Shown here one piece after another: positions 9,422 to 16,866 of a DNA stretch of 17,772 nt. The stretch covers positions 1 through 17,772 of the forward strand of contig WTKG01000170.1 in assembly GCA_011524475.1 (NCBI GenBank). Reading direction: 5' to 3'. The translations under genes and the position numbers were made by a program. The notes beneath the pieces are model-generated. The model was not told where the DNA came from and did no database searches. It saw only the letters and a program-made list of their open reading frames with translations. Positions within the stretch are counted from its first letter, which is position 1; the number at the start of each line of letters is the position of its first letter. The stretch comes from Demequinaceae bacterium. Its GTDB lineage: Bacteria; Actinomycetota; Actinomycetes; Actinomycetales; Demequinaceae.

Positions 9422-10699
9422 CTACGCGCGGGGAGCAACCCGCGCAAGCGTAGCTAACGTGCGGTCTGCCCAATCACCACCACGTGGCTCGTACACATCT
9501 GCAAGAAGTTTATGGGTAAACCACATCACGTGATGCCGCGGAAGCCCGTACTTCGTGCACATGCGCATCACCAGCGGATGTTCCACGAGGGACGCAAAAA
9601 TTCTACCCAAAGTGAAGTAGCCCCCGAGGTCGCGACGAAGCATCCGCGGATAACTCAGATAGGCCTTTTCTGCCTCCAGTGCTGTGCGTGCTTCCCGCGC
9701 CAGCACCGCGGCTTCGGCAAGAGTCCGCGCAGCCTGCATGGCATACGCAATTCCTTCACCATTGAAGGGGTTCACCATACCGCCTGAGTCCCCTACCAAA
9801 GCAAGTCCATCCCGATAATGCGGGCCGCGATTGAACGCCATAGGAATCGCAGCACCGAGAGTGCGGGATTCTTCCACGGGCTCAAAACCCCAGTCTTCAA
9901 CCGAGTGCTGAAGCCAGTCCTCAAGCAAGGCGCGATGGTCAAGCCCGCTAGGTTTCCCCCGGGCGCTCAACGTCCCCAAGCCCACATTTGCCGTGCCGTC
10001 CCCGAGAGGAAATATCCAGCCATATCCAGGCAACAAATCAGATTCCCCGCGTTTCCCTGACCAAATTTCCAGATGACCTTCCATCCACGGCTCTTCGTGA
10101 CGATCGGTGCGCATGTATCGACGCACCGCTACTCCCATGGGGCGAGGCTTCCGTTCCCTGCCCTCACCTAGCGCAAGGCGCGCAGACACTCCATCTGCCG
10201 CCACCACGAGGGGCGCGCGGAATTCTTCTTCCGCACCGACCTTGCGACCCTGGTCGTTGACATGACGCACCTTGACTCCTGCAATGCGTCCCGTTTTTTC
10301 GTCACGAATGACGTCTGTGACTGCATGACCTTCACGGACGTCAGCACCGGAAGCACGTGCGTGTTCGGCAAGGCGTTGATCAAAACTGTCTCGCGGCAGG
10401 CTGAGGCCAAAGTTGGGAAACGACTCAAGTTCTTGCCACGGGAACTCGAGGCGATGACCGCCCCCAATCATGCGCAAACCTTTGCTGCGAATCCATCCTT
10501 CAGACTCGGGGTAGTCAATACCCATGTAGTCCAGTTCTCGCACCGCGCGGGGAGTAAGACCGTCACCGCAGACTTTTTCTCGAGGAAAACGTGCCTTTTC
10601 CAGAGCGATCACATGGAAGCCTTCGCGGGCAAGGTAGTGAGCGGTGGCGCTTCCTCCGGGACCAGCCCCGGCAACAATGACGTCAGCCTCGGTGGTCAT
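9422..10699 (-). CDS. Geranylgeranyl reductase family FAD-dependent oxidoreductase
   Basis: Flavoprotein predicted to saturate double bonds in a prenyl chain, here probably the menaquinone side chain (MenJ-like) given its place between menF and nuoA. The N-terminal Rossmann motif is GAGPGGSATAHYLAREG (about residues 11-27), ending at the FAD-ribose Glu of ALEKARFPR. The family motif EKVCGDGLTPRAV follows. The second FAD motif is LVGDSGGMVNPFNGEGIAYAM in the C-terminal half, with GYGWIFPLGDGTANVGLG before it. The 425-residue length fits. The start ATG at 10699-10697 has a GGAG only 2-3 bases upstream, too close for a normal ribosome binding site (see the divergent gap). Other members act on chlorophyll or archaeal lipid precursors. 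The exact substrate here is inferred from context. Confidence 0.88.
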   Translation of the reverse strand: MTTEADVIVAGAGPGGSATAHYLAREGFHVIALEKARFPREKVCGDGLTPRAVRELDYMGIDYPESEGWIRSKGLRMIGGGHRLEFPWQELESFPNFGLSLPRDSFDQRLAEHARASGADVREGHAVTDVIRDEKTGRIAGVKVRHVNDQGRKVGAEEEFRAPLVVAADGVSARLALGEGRERKPRPMGVAVRRYMRTDRHEEPWMEGHLEIWSGKRGESDLLPGYGWIFPLGDGTANVGLGTLSARGKPSGLDHRALLEDWLQHSVEDWGFEPVEESRTLGAAIPMAFNRGPHYRDGLALVGDSGGMVNPFNGEGIAYAMQAARTLAEAAVLAREARTALEAEKAYLSYPRMLRRDLGGYFTLGRIFASLVEHPLVMRMCTKYGLPRHHVMWFTHKLLADVYEPRGGDWADRTLATLARVAPRA

Positions 10700-10784
10700 G
10701 TCTCCAGCCTACGGTGCTCCGGTAGCAGTGAGCGCCCACACAAGACGTTCAGGGGCGGCATGTGACAAGCCGTAGTCTTGAGGT
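10700..10784. promoter_or_regulatory. Divergent promoter region, reductase/nuo versus menF; possible leaderless starts
   Basis: An 85-base gap between divergent genes, so it should hold both promoters. On the plus strand TAGTCT (10773-10778) ends 6 bases before the menF GTG. On the minus strand TAGGCT (10711-10706) ends 6 bases before the reductase ATG. Both fit the actinobacterial -10 pattern TANNNT at the distance expected if transcription starts at or next to the start codon. I see no convincing -35 for either box. The menF start has no usable Shine-Dalgarno sequence, and in-frame TGA at 10779-10781 rules out an upstream start. The boxes are short and could be chance. Confidence 0.45.
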
Positions 10785-12050
10785 GTGAGCACCTCTCCTA
10801 GCAAAGTTTCGCGGCTCGCCTCTCGCACAGTTGCACTGGAACCGGTACATGGCCTCCTCTCGGTGCTCCCTCACAATGGGATCTCCTGGATCCGTCGAGG
10901 AGAAGGGCTAGTGGCGTGGGGAGAGGTCACCCGCACAGACGTTGCGAGCGCAGGCGCCATCAGCGCAGCCCGCACATGGTGGGAAGAATTGTCTGCTGAC
11001 GCAGATATTTACGACGAGGTCGAACTCCCTGGAACAGGGCCGCTTGCATTTGGTTCATTCCCGTTTTCTTCCACCAGCGATGCCGGCGGTGTGATGATTG
11101 TTCCCCGCTTCATTCTGGGCGTACGGGAAGGAACCGCATGGCTCACGGAAGTCTCGCGTACCCCTCTAACTCATGGCCCGACAACGGAAGAAATCGCACC
11201 TGAGTCTCCACCGCCCACGAGGTGGAGTGACGTGACATTCCCACCAGTGAATTCCACGAATTGGAATGCTGCTGTCGAAAAGGCTGTCGGACACATCACT
11301 TCTGGTGACGTACACAAAGTGGTTCTCTCCCGAAGCGTGGAGGCGCATGCGTCTCACCCGATCGATCCACGCCTCCTGCTCGAACCTCTGACGCGGGAGT
11401 ACCCCACCTGTTGGAGTTTTCACATCGACGGAATGGTAGGAGCCACACCTGAGTTGCTTGTGCGAGTGGACAAGAACTTAGTGATCTCACGTGTCCTTGC
11501 CGGAACTATTCGACCCACGGGAGACGAAGAAGCAGATCTCGCCCATGCGGCCAAGTTGGCACGATCATCTAAAGACCGTGAAGAACACGAATACGCAGTC
11601 AGATCAATAACAGACGTATTGCATCGGTATTGTTCTTCCTTCAACGTGCCCGAAGCTCCATCCGTCATACATCTCAAGAACGTGATGCATTTAGCGTCAG
11701 ATGTCACAGGAGTGCTCGATGAGGGGACCTCTAGTTTGGAAGTGGTAGAAGCACTTCACCCGTCCGCGGCCGTGTGCGGCACCCCTACCGAGCAGGCTGC
11801 TGCATTGATCGACAACCTTGAAGAATTTGACCGAGGAAGGTATTCCGGCCCGGTGGGGTGGGTCGATGCTCACGGAGACGGAGAATGGGCGATAGCTCTT
11901 CGGTGTGGTCACATCTCTTCTTCTGACCCTCGGGTCATGACGCTCTATGCCGGATGTGGTGTCGTGGCTGCGTCGAATCCGGAAGCTGAGTGGATTGAGT
12001 CCGAGGCCAAATTGGAACCGCTCCGCTCTGCCCTTAAGCAACAGCCGTAA
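10785..12050 (+). CDS. menF: Isochorismate synthase (menaquinone pathway)
   Basis: Converts chorismate to isochorismate, the first committed step of menaquinone synthesis. The chorismate-binding domain fills the C-terminal two thirds: K178 in GDVHKVVLSR (the general-base lysine position of MenF/EntC enzymes), VGATPELLVRV (about 218-228), SRVLAGTIRPTGDEEADLAHAA, SKDREEHEYAV, and LHPSAAVCGTPTEQAA followed by RGRYSGPVGWVD. At 421 residues it matches the standalone enzyme. Salicylate or siderophore EntC paralogues share this fold, but the nearby menD and menC favour menaquinone. The start is GTG at 10785. An in-frame stop directly upstream excludes an earlier start, and there is no good ribosome binding site, so a leaderless mRNA is possible. 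It is transcribed alone and divergently from the reductase. Confidence 0.93.
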   Translation: MSTSPSKVSRLASRTVALEPVHGLLSVLPHNGISWIRRGEGLVAWGEVTRTDVASAGAISAARTWWEELSADADIYDEVELPGTGPLAFGSFPFSSTSDAGGVMIVPRFILGVREGTAWLTEVSRTPLTHGPTTEEIAPESPPPTRWSDVTFPPVNSTNWNAAVEKAVGHITSGDVHKVVLSRSVEAHASHPIDPRLLLEPLTREYPTCWSFHIDGMVGATPELLVRVDKNLVISRVLAGTIRPTGDEEADLAHAAKLARSSKDREEHEYAVRSITDVLHRYCSSFNVPEAPSVIHLKNVMHLASDVTGVLDEGTSSLEVVEALHPSAAVCGTPTEQAAALIDNLEEFDRGRYSGPVGWVDAHGDGEWAIALRCGHISSSDPRVMTLYAGCGVVAASNPEAEWIESEAKLEPLRSALKQQP

Positions 12051-12080
12051 GAATCCATCTGGAGTATGGGGAACTGGCAG

Positions 12081-12121
12081 GAACGAAAACGAGGCCCCGC
12101 GTGGGATTCGCGGAGCCTCGT
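12081..12121 (-). terminator. Rho-independent terminator between menF and the PDZ gene
   Basis: Arms at 12090-12101 and 12109-12120 pair over 12 positions with one C/A mismatch, around a 7-base loop (12102-12108). An extra A-T pair (12089/12121) extends the stem. Read on the minus strand, the GC-rich stem is followed at once by TTTTCGTT, a fair U-tract, so it should end the PDZ-gene transcript. On the plus strand the 3' side is less T-rich (tctcgtgatcttt), so it may also slow menF transcripts, but less surely. It sits in the 81-base convergent gap, exactly where a shared terminator is expected. Confidence 0.82.
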
Positions 12122-12131
12122 CTCGTGATCT

Positions 12132-12980
12132 TTACGCGTCCTGGGAGTTTTCAGCAGCCTGCTGACGACGCTCCTGGATACGTTCCCGGATTTCTTCACG
12201 GCGCTCTTTGCGCTGTTCTTTACGCTCAGCCCGCTCTTCTTCAAAGTTCGGGTTGTCTGCCTGAGAGGCGAGCACTACCGCCAAGGTGATTTCTTGGCCG
12301 TTACGGTCCACCGTGAGAACAACCGTGTCACCTGGCTCTGCCTCGCGGAGCAAGGACAGTCCCTGGCGGATGCTCGTGATTTCCACACCATTTGCGGTGA
12401 GGATTTCATCCCCCACACCAAGACCAGCGGCCTCGGCCGGGGAGCCTTCCGTGACTTCCCCAATAATCAAGGGGATCTCAGGCTTAGAGCCATCATCTGC
12501 CCTGTCTGACAGCTCGTCGCGGTCGGGACGCTCAGGCGAAGCTCCGAACCACACCCGCTCCTCGAGACCCGGTAGATCTGCCTTCGATCCCACCGTGAGG
12601 CTCAGGGTGATTTCCTCACCGTCACGGTCCACCACGACATCCACGGTGTCACCGACCTCCAGAGCGGAGTACGCCGTACGCAAAGCGCCGCGTTCGTTGA
12701 GTTCAACGCCAGCGACACTTACCAGCACATCGCCAGACTCAATGCCTGCTTGATCCGCAGGTCCGTCGCTTTGCACGCGTGCGACGGCCACTCCATCACG
12801 ACTTGGCTTGACGGACATTCCCACGTGGGGAGTGGTGGCTGGATCACGTTCGACCGCAGCATCACTTACCTCGTTCGTCACCATCGGAGCGGCAGTAGCC
12901 GAAGCCGCAGTACCTAGCCCCATCAACCCGGCTACAGCTGCAGCGGGCACCACCGTCCACATTCGAGTAACTCTCATCAT
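12132..12980 (-). CDS. Secreted double-PDZ-domain protein with charged C-terminal helix
   Basis: A predicted exported protein with no enzymatic domain. Residues 1-31 look like a Sec signal peptide: basic start, hydrophobic stretch, then ASATAA before PMVTN. Two PDZ domains follow at about 52-131 and 169-236, each with the typical core (DQAGIESGDVLVSVAGVEL; EAAGLGVGDEILTANGVEI) and closing strand (DRDGEEITLSLTV; DRNGQEITLAVVL). The last 35-40 residues are almost all Glu, Arg, Lys and Gln, probably a long single charged helix. HtrA/DegP-like proteases carry such PDZ pairs, but no protease domain or catalytic triad is present. The function is unknown; a scaffold or regulator outside the membrane is a guess. 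The start may be the second ATG (12977-12975), which lies 5 bases after a perfect AAGGAGG, against 2 bases for the first. Confidence 0.85.
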   Translation of the reverse strand: MMRVTRMWTVVPAAAVAGLMGLGTAASATAAPMVTNEVSDAAVERDPATTPHVGMSVKPSRDGVAVARVQSDGPADQAGIESGDVLVSVAGVELNERGALRTAYSALEVGDTVDVVVDRDGEEITLSLTVGSKADLPGLEERVWFGASPERPDRDELSDRADDGSKPEIPLIIGEVTEGSPAEAAGLGVGDEILTANGVEITSIRQGLSLLREAEPGDTVVLTVDRNGQEITLAVVLASQADNPNFEEERAERKEQRKERREEIRERIQERRQQAAENSQDA

Positions 12981-13067
12981 GACCTCCTTATTGGAATATG
13001 TATGAGTATCAGAACAAACGGGCCTTGCAACGGACTGATACGTACCTGAGAGTTTGCTGATAACTCG
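12981..13067 (-). promoter_or_regulatory. Gap upstream of PDZ gene: strong ribosome binding site, possible promoter
   Basis: The 87 bases before the PDZ gene. TAAGGAGGT (minus strand, about 12990-12982) is a near-perfect Shine-Dalgarno sequence; its spacing favours the second of two adjacent ATG codons. The stretch is more AT-rich than its surroundings, with TTGCAA at 13030-13025 and the AT-rich run atacatatt nearer the gene, so it may hold a separate promoter, but no -35/-10 pair has good spacing. A 5-base inverted repeat (GAGTT-N7-AACTC) follows the upstream stop and lacks a T-run. Confidence 0.35.
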
Positions 13068-14336
13068 TCATTCAGGAGCTGGAGCTACTGCCATAAATCC
13101 TGCAGCATCCAGATATGCGGACAACACAAAGGCCGCCTGGCCAGTAGCGCTTCGATGCGCCCGAACAAAGGAAGCCGGAAGTGTGGGGTCTTGAGGATTT
13201 CCCCACATCACTACAGAGTCCCCCGCCCACGCCACGAACGAGGTTGTAGGAGCTTCTGGGGGGACCTCCCAGAGGGTAGACCCAAAGACGTCGAGAAGTG
13301 CCCGCGAGACAGCGATACGAGAGGCACTGGAATCCAGGCGAAAATCATCTGCTGTAGGCCATTGGATAGTGGAGGCCTCGGCATATGTGTTCGTTGCGGG
13401 AGCCAGAGTAAACAACTGAGATGTCTGGTCATCTACCACGCACCGCACAATGAGTTGGCGACCAAGCGGCCACACTTCAGGGAAGCAGTTCTGGTAACCA
13501 GCAGGTTGCGCGTGATATTGACGGTCACGAGTGCCGTTGGAATCAACGCCATAACTGACAATCACCGAGCCAGAGTCGGGATCGCCCGCAGAGGCTTCTT
13601 CCTGCACATATATTCTTCCGTCACGTGGCGCCTCGATAAAGGTTCCCGCTGAGACCGGGGGAACGAGTCTGCCCTGCAACTCACCTTCGAAAGAAACCCG
13701 GTCTATTGCTCGTGACGACTGGCCATGTTGAACCAAAAAAGAAACATTATCGCGAGCAAGAACAACACGGGGAAGAACCCACCCGGCCGAGTCCGGGCTT
13801 GCAAATACCTCGCTCTGATCCCCCGTCACCATGTCAACAATCCGCAACTGAGCGGGGCCCTCGGGAATATCGCTATCCACGGAAGGGCTTGCACTTGGCT
13901 TTGGTTGATTCGCATACTGGGCTACAAGCGCACTCCTGCCATCAGGGAGAAGGGCCAACAACCTCCACGTACTATCGCGCGGCAACACCACATCGCCGTA
14001 TACAGCTCCCCCCGGATCCACCAGATACAGGTAGTCCGGTCCCGCAATAATTCCCGGTGCGGTGGAGTCATACTGCACGGCAAACCAGCCCGCACCTACT
14101 GAATCCACAGCCTCTTCTGTCAACGCTATAGACGCCAATGGTGCGGGATGGGTGAACTCCGGGGTTTCCACTTCAGGTGATGGGGTGAAGGAGGGTTCCG
14201 CGACCTCAACCGACTGCGGAACGGCTAACGTGCGGGGCCACTGCCATAACGTGAGTGCTGCGAGTCCTGCCACGAACGTGACACCAAGAATGATTGTCCA
14301 GGTAAGCCAGAAACGACTCCCACGAATTGGTCTCAC
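13068..14336 (-). CDS. Uncharacterised single-pass membrane protein with propeller-like exterior
   Basis: I do not recognise a named family. Residues 1-8 are basic. Residues 9-30 form one membrane helix with no lipobox, so it is probably anchored with the rest outside the cell. A Pro/Glu/Ser/Thr-rich linker (about 38-66) follows. The remaining 350 residues are rich in short strands with repeated patterns (for example LVDPGGAVYG, LLALLPDGRSALVAQY, RIYVQEEASAG), suggesting a TolB-like beta propeller. C284 and C299 form a C-x14-C motif that matches one in the partial gene upstream of menC. The start is GTG at 14336-14334, 4 bases after AAGGAGG (plus strand 14341-14347). It begins 21 bases after the menD stop and is likely co-transcribed with it. 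Confidence 0.75.
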   Translation of the reverse strand: MRPIRGSRFWLTWTIILGVTFVAGLAALTLWQWPRTLAVPQSVEVAEPSFTPSPEVETPEFTHPAPLASIALTEEAVDSVGAGWFAVQYDSTAPGIIAGPDYLYLVDPGGAVYGDVVLPRDSTWRLLALLPDGRSALVAQYANQPKPSASPSVDSDIPEGPAQLRIVDMVTGDQSEVFASPDSAGWVLPRVVLARDNVSFLVQHGQSSRAIDRVSFEGELQGRLVPPVSAGTFIEAPRDGRIYVQEEASAGDPDSGSVIVSYGVDSNGTRDRQYHAQPAGYQNCFPEVWPLGRQLIVRCVVDDQTSQLFTLAPATNTYAEASTIQWPTADDFRLDSSASRIAVSRALLDVFGSTLWEVPPEAPTTSFVAWAGDSVVMWGNPQDPTLPASFVRAHRSATGQAAFVLSAYLDAAGFMAVAPAPE

Positions 14337-14357
14337 ATGCCCTCCTTGGCCTTGAGG

Positions 14358-15971
14358 CTAACCGGCTCCCGGAAGGCGCGCCTCGACCACACGCAGTCCA
14401 GCAGGCGGATCATGAAGGGCCTCCCGCAGTGCAGGCTCTGTGTCGGCCAAGGTATAAGACGCACCATACGCCCGTGCAAGGGCTTCACAGGTAACTGCGT
14501 GTGGGGTCGTAAAAACTCGCTCAAAGTGTTCCACCGGAGCTGTCGCGTGCTCCAGCGTGCCAAAAATGCGCCCCCCGCCATCATTCGCGACGACAATAGT
14601 GAGATCAGGTGTGTGTTCTCGTGTGCCGATCCACATCCCCGAAGCATCGTGAAGAAAAGTAAGGTCTCCCATCGCAGCAACGACAGGACCCGTGCTCGTC
14701 AGTGCAACCCCTATCGCCGTAGAAACCGTTCCATCAATCCCGGAAAGACCACGATTCGCAATTACTTGTGCAGGCCCTGACTGTGAAGAACCTGAAGGCA
14801 AAGCACGATCTGCAGCACGGATAATTCCACTCGATCCAAGCACAAGGATTCCTCCCGTCGCCGCGGTTGCTGAGGCCACGACAATGGTCTCCATTGACCA
14901 GTGCGAAGACACCGGAATAGCAGCCCCCGCACTGCACCATTCCTCACGCCAGGACGTGTCAGACTCGACAGTCTCATACTCCAGTCGATGAGTAAGGCTC
15001 GTGGAGGAATGCTCTGCATGGAGAGGGGTGCCGGAAAATTCTGGGCCGTAGTTGTGCACCACCAACCGGGGAGCGCTTTCAATTAACGCACGGATGGGAC
15101 GCGTCAAGGTCGGTCGTCCTATCACCACCACACACTCCACCTGCGAAGCGAGCTCCTGCCCGTGAGGTGTAGTTAAGAGCTCCTGATAGCGCTCGACCGT
15201 AGCTATGCCTGTTCTGGCACCTGACGACGGTTCCGCCAACAAGGGCCAGTGATATGCCTCTGCGAGATCCTTCGCGAGAGAGGAAGCTTCGTCACCAGCT
15301 ATCACCACTCCCCGCGTCACAGCGGGGGGCGTGTAGGCAACCAATTCTTGTGTCACATCACTGGAAACTTCGTGCTCGCGTGCCTGAGGCCACGATGCAT
15401 TGTCGGGAAGCAAGGGCTCCTCGAATTGAATGTTCAGGTGTCCCGGACGAGCGTGAGCGAACGGAGAGGCCTGGCGCCAGTCTTCTACCCTGCTCCTCAC
15501 TGTTGCGGCAAGGCGGGAAGCCCCCTGCACGGTAGTGGGAGGCCCTACATCCAGATTGAGTGACGTGAAGGGGTGAAGAATCCGTCGCTGATCGGTTGTT
15601 TGATTCGCTCCCACACCTCGCACGTGAGCAGGGCGATCCGCAGTAATGGCAAGTAACGGAATTCCGGAGTGCGCGGCTTCCATGAAGGCGGGCAGCAGGT
15701 TCCCTACTGCCGTCCCAGATGTCGTCACCACCGCTACGGGAGAGCGTGATTGACGTGCTATTCCGAGAGCCATAAAAGCCGCACTGCGTTCATCAATACG
15801 CACATGTAGGTCTATAGCGGGCGCTCCTTCAGGACGCGAAGGAGCAGCGGCTTCCGTGAGGGCAAGAGCAAGAGGACCAGATCGTGAACCTGGACACACC
15901 ACAAATGTTGTGACGCCTACTGCAGCAAGATTCGCCACTATCTCGCGAGCACACCGCATATGGGGAGTCAT
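14358..15971 (-). CDS. menD: 2-succinyl-5-enolpyruvyl-6-hydroxy-3-cyclohexene-1-carboxylate synthase
   Basis: Thiamine-diphosphate enzyme that joins isochorismate and 2-oxoglutarate to make SEPHCHC in menaquinone synthesis. Key features are CPGSRSGPLALAL (about 26-38), the catalytic Glu of RIDERSAAF (E61), VVTTSGTAVGNLLPAF, ADRPAHVRGVGANQTTDQ, and the C-terminal cofactor site NRGLSGIDGTVSTAIG, MGDLTFLHDASG and ANDGGGRIFGTLEH (NDGGG about 463-467), which holds the metal and diphosphate. The length of 537 residues is normal. The ATG at 15971 overlaps the menC stop (ATGA), so the two are translationally coupled. The next gene starts 21 bases downstream. Confidence 0.97.
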   Translation of the reverse strand: MTPHMRCAREIVANLAAVGVTTFVVCPGSRSGPLALALTEAAAPSRPEGAPAIDLHVRIDERSAAFMALGIARQSRSPVAVVTTSGTAVGNLLPAFMEAAHSGIPLLAITADRPAHVRGVGANQTTDQRRILHPFTSLNLDVGPPTTVQGASRLAATVRSRVEDWRQASPFAHARPGHLNIQFEEPLLPDNASWPQAREHEVSSDVTQELVAYTPPAVTRGVVIAGDEASSLAKDLAEAYHWPLLAEPSSGARTGIATVERYQELLTTPHGQELASQVECVVVIGRPTLTRPIRALIESAPRLVVHNYGPEFSGTPLHAEHSSTSLTHRLEYETVESDTSWREEWCSAGAAIPVSSHWSMETIVVASATAATGGILVLGSSGIIRAADRALPSGSSQSGPAQVIANRGLSGIDGTVSTAIGVALTSTGPVVAAMGDLTFLHDASGMWIGTREHTPDLTIVVANDGGGRIFGTLEHATAPVEHFERVFTTPHAVTCEALARAYGASYTLADTEPALREALHDPPAGLRVVEARLPGAG

Positions 15972-16855
15972 ACGATCACCTTTATCGCATCTGCCTTAAG
16001 TATGCCTTCACGTGGAACGAGGGGGGATGCCACTACGTCCTGGTCAAGGAGCAGTCCCGTGCCTAGTCCACAGGCAAAAGGTAGCTCAGGGAGTGCCCGC
16101 GCAAGCGCTATCCCGGCCGCAAGGCCCACCGAGGTTTCCATTGCACTAGAGACCACCACCGGTAGTGACGTCTCTTCTGCAATCCGCATACACGCACCGA
16201 CTCCTCCCAAGGGAGATGCCTTCAACACGAGAACGTCAGCCGCATCAGCACGCACCACCGCGAGCGGATCGTCCGGCATGCGCACGGATTCGTCCGCAGC
16301 AATCTTCACGTCAGTCAGGCGTCGCACCTGTGCAAGCTCTGCAATTGTCGCGCACGGCTGCTCTACGAACTCAAGGCCAGCGGCCCCTCCCGCCTGGGCA
16401 GCCGCATTCAGCTCAACGAGAGCAGTGAGGGCGGTGTCCACATCCCACGCCCCGTTGGCATCTACTCGTACCTGACCGTGAGGGCCCAGTTCTTGGGCGA
16501 CTGCCTCTACCCGAGCAACGTCTGCCGCCAGGCCACTCTGTCCCCCCACCTTTACTTTTGCGGTGGTGCACCCTCCGGCACGTGCCATATGACGTGCGGC
16601 GTCGACGGACACCTCAGGAACGATGGAGTTCACAGGCACGCTGGTGCGTACGGGAGTGGGCCATTCGCCCGCGGCAGCCTCCATAGCAGCCGCCCACCAG
16701 CGTGAGGATCGTTGTGCATCGTAGTCGGGAAAAGGGGAATATTCTCCCCACCCGCCACGTCCATGCACGAGCACTCCGGAACGCTCGGTGAGACCACGAA
16801 AGGGCGTGTGTAGGGCGACGGTGAAGGGCCGGAACTCATAACTCATGCGTGTCAC
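15968..16855 (-). CDS. menC: o-Succinylbenzoate synthase
   Basis: Enolase-superfamily enzyme that dehydrates SHCHC to o-succinylbenzoate in the menaquinone pathway. Catalytic features are visible: K100-V-K102 (TTAKVKVG, acid/base lysine), metal ligands D132 (RVDANG), E165 (VEQP) and D188 (AADES), and the second lysine K212 (LKASPLGG). The 295-residue length fits the short actinobacterial form. The annotated start is GTG at 16855. The ATG at 16846 (three codons later) is an alternative, and neither has a strong ribosome binding site. It begins 11 bases after the upstream gene's stop and its end overlaps menD, so the three form one transcription unit. Confidence 0.95.
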   Translation of the reverse strand: MTRMSYEFRPFTVALHTPFRGLTERSGVLVHGRGGWGEYSPFPDYDAQRSSRWWAAAMEAAAGEWPTPVRTSVPVNSIVPEVSVDAARHMARAGGCTTAKVKVGGQSGLAADVARVEAVAQELGPHGQVRVDANGAWDVDTALTALVELNAAAQAGGAAGLEFVEQPCATIAELAQVRRLTDVKIAADESVRMPDDPLAVVRADAADVLVLKASPLGGVGACMRIAEETSLPVVVSSAMETSVGLAAGIALARALPELPFACGLGTGLLLDQDVVASPLVPREGILKADAIKVIV

Positions 16856-16866
16856 CCAGACACGAA

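Noticed and set aside
12132..12980. PDZ protein as an HtrA/DegP-type protease
   Set aside because: No trypsin-like domain, GNSGG-like motif or catalytic triad is present; after the signal peptide only two PDZ domains and a charged tail are seen.
13040..13068. Inverted repeat GAGTT-N7-AACTC after the membrane-protein stop as a terminator
   Set aside because: The stem is only 5 bases, not GC-rich and has no T-run after it; at most it is a weak operator-like repeat.
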